Origin: Streptosporangiaceae bacterium
Lineage (GTDB): Bacteria > Actinomycetota > Actinomycetes > Streptosporangiales > Streptosporangiaceae
Direction: 5' to 3'
NCBI GenBank assembly: GCA_030039095.1
Contig: JASHQP010000562.1
Coordinates: forward strand, 1-8,864
DNA: 8,864 bases
The notes beneath the pieces were generated by a model. That model was given only the letters and a program-made list of their open reading frames with translations. It was not told where the DNA came from and did not search any database. Position numbers and translations under genes: made by a program. Shown piece after piece: positions 5,782 through 8,864 of this stretch. Position 1 is the first letter of the stretch; each line of letters begins with the position of its first letter.

Positions 5782-7409
5782 TGAGGATCATGGCCCAGAT
5801 GGCGATGGTGATGAACCTCGACAAGTGCATCGGCTGCCACACCTGCTCGGTGACCTGCAAGCAGGTCTGGACCAACCGTCCGGGCCTGGAGTACGTGTAC
5901 TTCAACAACGTCGAGACCAAGCCCGGCACCGGCTACCCGCGCCGGTACGAGGACCAGGAACAGTGGCACGGTGGCTGGGCCCTGGACCGCAAGGGCCGCC
6001 TCCAGCTGAAGGCCGGCGGCCGGCTCCGCAGGCTGCTGTCCATCTTCTGGAACCCCGACCTGCCGTCGATCGACGACTACGGCGACCCGTGGACGTACGA
6101 CTACCAGACCCTGATCGACGCCCCGGCCGGCACCCGCAACCCCAGCGCCCATTCCATCTCCGCCCTCACCGGCAAGGACATGAGCCCGCGCTGGGGCAGC
6201 AACTGGGAGGACGACCTGGCCGGCGCGCCGGAGCACGGCTCCGCCGATCCGGACCTGGCAGGGCTCGAGGACCAGGTCAGGCTCGCGTTCGAGCAGGTGT
6301 TCATGTTCTACCTGCCGCGCATCTGCGAGCACTGCCTCAACCCGTCCTGTGTCGCCTCCTGCCCGTCCGGGGCGATGTACAAGCGCGAGGAAGACGGGAT
6401 CGTGCTGGTGGACCAGGACCGCTGCCGGGGCTGGCGGTTCTGCGTCTCGGGATGCCCGTACAAGAAGGTGTACTTCAACCACCGCACCGGCAAGGCGGAG
6501 AAGTGCACGCTGTGCTTCCCCCGGATCGAGGCCGGGCAGCCCACGATCTGCTCCGAGACCTGCGTGGGCCGGCTGCGCTACCTGGGCCTGTTCCTGTACG
6601 ACGCCGACAAGGTGCTCGCCGCCGCTGCTACCCCCGATCCGCAGGACCTGCACGCGGCGCAGCTCTCGGTGTTCCTCGACCCCGCCGACCCGGCGATCGC
6701 GGCCGAGGCCGCCCGGCAGGGCATCCCGGCCGACTGGATCGACGCCGCCGTCCGCTCCCCCGTGTACGCGCTGGCGGTCCGGCACCGGGTCGCGCTGCCG
6801 CTGCACCCGGAGTACCGGACGCTGCCGATGGTCTGGTACATCCCGCCGCTGTCCCCCGTCGCCGATGTCGCCCACGCCTACGCGCGGGATGCCGCCGGCA
6901 CCGATCAGGTATTCGCCGCCATCGACCAGCTGCGGATCCCCGCCGAGTACCTGGCAAACCTGTTCACCGCCGGGGACGCCGACACCATCCGGCAGGTGCT
7001 GCGCAAGCTTGCCGCGGTCCGCGCGCTGATGCGCGCCGCCCAGCTCGGGCTCGACCCAGACCCGGACCTGCCCGGCTCGGTCGGGGCCGGCCGGGCCGAC
7101 CTGGAAGACCTGTACCGGCTGCTGGCCATCGCCAAGTACGACGACCGGTACGTCATCCCGCCCGCGCACGCGGAGGACGCCGGCCGGCTCATGGCCCAGC
7201 ACGAGCAGCTGTTCTGCAGCCTGGATCACGACGGCGGGCCGGGGATGGGGGGCAGCGGGCCGCCCGGCTCCGTCGAGTCGTTCCACCCCGCCGGGCCGGG
7301 CGACCGGCAGACCTTCCGCGGCGACGACGGGCAGCTGCACTTCAACCTGCTCGGCTGGGACGGCCGCGGCAGCGCCCCGCACCTGTTCCCCGGCGAGGGC
7401 GCGTCATGA
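5781..7409 (+). CDS. narH: respiratory nitrate reductase beta subunit NarH
   Basis: This iron-sulfur subunit carries electrons from the NarI haems to NarG and sits on the cytoplasmic face. It has 542 residues, about 30 more than E. coli NarH (512). The cysteine pattern is complete for three [4Fe-4S] and one [3Fe-4S] cluster: Cys16/19/22/26 (CIGCHTCSVTC); Cys182/185/190/194; Cys215, Trp218, Cys221, Cys225, where the tryptophan in place of a cysteine marks the [3Fe-4S] site; and Cys242/245/257/261. LPLHPEYRTLPMVWY is a strong family signature. The C-terminal 60 or so residues are rich in Gly and Pro and differ from E. coli, which accounts for part of the extra length. ATG 5781 overlaps the narG stop (TGATG), with GGAG at 5772-5775 as ribosome site five bases upstream. 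The stop overlaps the narJ start by four bases, so the junctions look translationally coupled. Confidence 0.97.
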   Translation: MRIMAQMAMVMNLDKCIGCHTCSVTCKQVWTNRPGLEYVYFNNVETKPGTGYPRRYEDQEQWHGGWALDRKGRLQLKAGGRLRRLLSIFWNPDLPSIDDYGDPWTYDYQTLIDAPAGTRNPSAHSISALTGKDMSPRWGSNWEDDLAGAPEHGSADPDLAGLEDQVRLAFEQVFMFYLPRICEHCLNPSCVASCPSGAMYKREEDGIVLVDQDRCRGWRFCVSGCPYKKVYFNHRTGKAEKCTLCFPRIEAGQPTICSETCVGRLRYLGLFLYDADKVLAAAATPDPQDLHAAQLSVFLDPADPAIAAEAARQGIPADWIDAAVRSPVYALAVRHRVALPLHPEYRTLPMVWYIPPLSPVADVAHAYARDAAGTDQVFAAIDQLRIPAEYLANLFTAGDADTIRQVLRKLAAVRALMRAAQLGLDPDPDLPGSVGAGRADLEDLYRLLAIAKYDDRYVIPPAHAEDAGRLMAQHEQLFCSLDHDGGPGMGGSGPPGSVESFHPAGPGDRQTFRGDDGQLHFNLLGWDGRGSAPHLFPGEGAS

Positions 7410-8092
7410 CACCGGCGGCCGGGCCGGGCGGCGCGGTCAGCCCGTTCAAGCTCGCATCGGTCCTGCTCCAGTACCCGACCATGGCCCTGTTCGACGGCCT
7501 GGGCGATCTCGAGGCCGCCGCCGGCGGCTCACCCAAGGCCAGCCGCAAGCCGTTCGGCGAGTTCCTGGCCTGGCTGAGCGCCACCGATCCGGACCAGGTC
7601 GCGCAGCACTACGTGGAGACCTTCGACCTGCGGCGCCGCTGCGCCCTGTACCTGACGTACTACCGGTACGGCGACACCCGCAAGCGCGGCATGGCCATGC
7701 TGACGTTCAAGGCCGCCTACCGGGCCGCCGGGCTCGAGCCGGTGGAGGCGGACGGCGAACTGCCCGACTACCTGCCGCTGGTGCTGGACTTCGCCGCCCT
7801 GCACCCGAGCGGCGAGAAGCTCCTCCGCGCCCACCGCGCCGACCTGGAACTCCTGCTGCGCGGGCTGCGCCAGGCCGGCTCGCCCTACGCCGCGGTGATC
7901 GAGGCGCTCTGCGCCCAGCTTCCCGCGCTGCGCCGCCCGGACCTCGCCCTGGTCCGGCGGGCGTGGGAAGACGGCCCGCCGGCCGAGGACGTCGGCCTGG
8001 AGCCGTTCGCCCCGCCCGAGTATCTCGGGACGTCTCAGGAGGCCGTTCCCCCGGGCCGCCGCGCCCCGGCCGGGCAGGAGGTGCCGCGGTGA
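7406..8092 (+). CDS. narJ: nitrate reductase assembly chaperone NarJ
   Basis: NarJ is a cytoplasmic chaperone of the TorD/NarJ superfamily. It binds apo-NarG and is needed for molybdenum cofactor insertion and for membrane docking of NarGH; it is not part of the final enzyme. The 228-residue protein is mostly helical, with the hallmarks LASVLLQYP (16-24), YVETFDLRRR (69-78), LYLTYYRYGDTRKRG (81-95) and ELPDYLPLVLDF (118-129). The last 30 or so residues are a Pro/Arg-rich tail. ATG 7406 overlaps the narH stop in an ATGA junction, with GAGGG at 7395-7399 six bases upstream. Reading frame and composition match the rest of the operon. The position between narH and narI is the standard order. Confidence 0.95.
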   Translation: MTPAAGPGGAVSPFKLASVLLQYPTMALFDGLGDLEAAAGGSPKASRKPFGEFLAWLSATDPDQVAQHYVETFDLRRRCALYLTYYRYGDTRKRGMAMLTFKAAYRAAGLEPVEADGELPDYLPLVLDFAALHPSGEKLLRAHRADLELLLRGLRQAGSPYAAVIEALCAQLPALRRPDLALVRRAWEDGPPAEDVGLEPFAPPEYLGTSQEAVPPGRRAPAGQEVPR

Positions 8093-8841
8093 GCAACGCG
8101 AGCGCGCTGCAGCTGTTCTGGTGGGTCGGCCTGCCCTACCTGGCTCTGGGCATCTTCGTGGTCGGCCACATCTGGCGGTGGCGCTACGACCAGTTCGGCT
8201 GGACCAGCCGCTCCACCCAGCTGCAGGAACGCCGCCTGCTCAAGTGGGGGTCCCCGATCTTCCACTACGGCACGTTCGCCGCGATCGGCGGCCACGTCAT
8301 CGGCATCCTGATCCCGGAAGCCTGGACCCACGCGATCGGCATCCCCGAGAACGTCTACCGGTGGTTCTCCGCCGGCGCCGGCACGCTGGCCGCCGTCCTG
8401 GTCATCGCCGGCGTGGTGGTGCTGGCCGGGCGGCGTCTGCTGGTGCCGAGGGTGCGGGCCACGACCAGCCCGGTGGACTACGTCGCGCTGGTCCTGCTGC
8501 TGGTCGTGATCCTGACCGGCATCGCCCCGACCATCGGGGTGAACCTGCTCGGCCACGGCTACGACTACCGCACCACGGTCGCTCCCTGGTTCCGCGGCCT
8601 GTTCACCGGTTCCCCCGACGTGCACGCGATCGCCACCGCGCCGGTCATCTACCAGGTGCACGCCACGGCCGCGTGGGTCATCTGGGCGGTATGGCCGTTC
8701 AGCCGGCTGGTGCACGCCTGGAGCTACCCGCTGTGGTACCTGTGGCGGCCCTATATCGTCTACCGCAGCCGCAAAGCCGTCCCGCCCGCCGAGCCCGGCA
8801 CCAGCGGCCGCAGATGGCGCAAGATCGGCGTCCCCTACTAG
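8089..8841 (+). CDS. narI: respiratory nitrate reductase gamma subunit NarI
   Basis: This integral membrane cytochrome b subunit oxidises menaquinol and passes electrons through two b haems to NarH. It has 250 residues (E. coli: 225), with about five hydrophobic spans near residues 8-28, 56-76, 95-115, 130-150 and 185-207. The haem ligands are conserved: His59 and His69 (HYGTFAAIGGH) and His191 and His209. The intervals of 10 and 18 residues equal those of E. coli His56/His66 and His187/His205. The C-terminus is basic (SGRRWRKIGVPY) and should lie in the cytoplasm. The start is GTG 8089, which overlaps the narJ stop in a GTGA junction, with a perfect AGGAGG at 8076-8081 seven bases upstream. 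TAG at 8839-8841 ends the gene and the recognisable operon. Confidence 0.96.
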   Translation: MSNASALQLFWWVGLPYLALGIFVVGHIWRWRYDQFGWTSRSTQLQERRLLKWGSPIFHYGTFAAIGGHVIGILIPEAWTHAIGIPENVYRWFSAGAGTLAAVLVIAGVVVLAGRRLLVPRVRATTSPVDYVALVLLLVVILTGIAPTIGVNLLGHGYDYRTTVAPWFRGLFTGSPDVHAIATAPVIYQVHATAAWVIWAVWPFSRLVHAWSYPLWYLWRPYIVYRSRKAVPPAEPGTSGRRWRKIGVPY

Positions 8842-8864
8842 CCCGGCGGCCGACGATGACCCGC
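8842..8864. other. 23-base tail after narI
   Basis: There is no visible terminator hairpin or T-run in the 23 bases after narI. An ATG at 8856 opens a frame that reaches the window end after three codons, and no clear ribosome site precedes it. The operon may continue past the window, but too little sequence is present to say. Confidence 0.15.

Noticed and set aside
5706..7382. 558-residue open frame on the minus strand across narH
   Set aside because: It lies opposite narH, which has all its cluster cysteines, and reads as low-complexity Val/Gly/Arg/Pro-rich sequence with no recognisable domain. Long antisense frames are common in DNA this rich in GC.
5825..7405. Long upstream extension of the narJ frame through narH
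   Set aside because: The frame is open only because of base composition; its translation is Arg/Pro/Gly-rich noise. The narJ start at 7406 with ATGA overlap and ribosome site is clear.
1..8864. tRNA or rRNA genes, CRISPR arrays, insertion sequences, attachment sites
   Set aside because: I saw no repeated spacer pattern, transposase-like protein, terminal inverted repeats or RNA gene signature. Base composition is even across the operon, with no sign of recent transfer.

Overview
The window is very GC-rich. Its genes favour G or C at the third codon position, use GTG as well as ATG starts, and join by short stop/start overlaps. Together with the close match of the Nar proteins to actinobacterial sequences, this points to a high-GC actinomycete. 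I would not name a genus from this sequence.

Layout: (1) 1-210 has no intact gene. It holds a possible frame-shifted gene remnant (about 3-163) and a GC-rich hairpin (173-203) just past the end of the next gene. (2) 211-648, minus strand: a single-domain universal stress protein (145 aa) with a perfect ATP-binding signature. (3) 649-860: a divergent intergenic region with at least one DosR/DevR-like palindrome (750-763). (4) 861-1883, plus strand: an Acg-like protein of the degenerate nitroreductase family (340 aa). (5) 1884-2010: the intergenic region ahead of the nitrate reductase operon, with a 7-bp inverted repeat that overlaps a GlnR-like site, a possible extended -10, and a 14-bp palindrome close to the narG start. 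(6) 2011-8841: a complete narGHJI operon encoding the membrane-bound respiratory nitrate reductase. The catalytic Mo-bisMGD subunit (NarG), the four-cluster iron-sulfur subunit (NarH), the assembly chaperone (NarJ) and the dihaem quinol-oxidising anchor (NarI) are all intact, with every metal ligand I could check in place.

How they work together: NarI oxidises menaquinol at the membrane and passes electrons through its two b haems to NarH, then to NarG, which reduces nitrate to nitrite on the cytoplasmic side. NarJ is needed to mature NarG. In mycobacteria, universal stress proteins, Acg-type proteins and the nitrate genes narK2/narX are regulated by the hypoxia/nitric oxide response regulator DosR (DevR). 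A stress protein and an Acg homologue next to narGHJI, with a DosR-like site between them, therefore suggests a hypoxia or nitrogen-oxide survival cluster. That link is inference. No nitrate transporter (narK), regulator, transposase, tRNA, rRNA or CRISPR array is visible. I see no clearly new system here. The most useful leads are the regulatory sites and the uncertain narG start.
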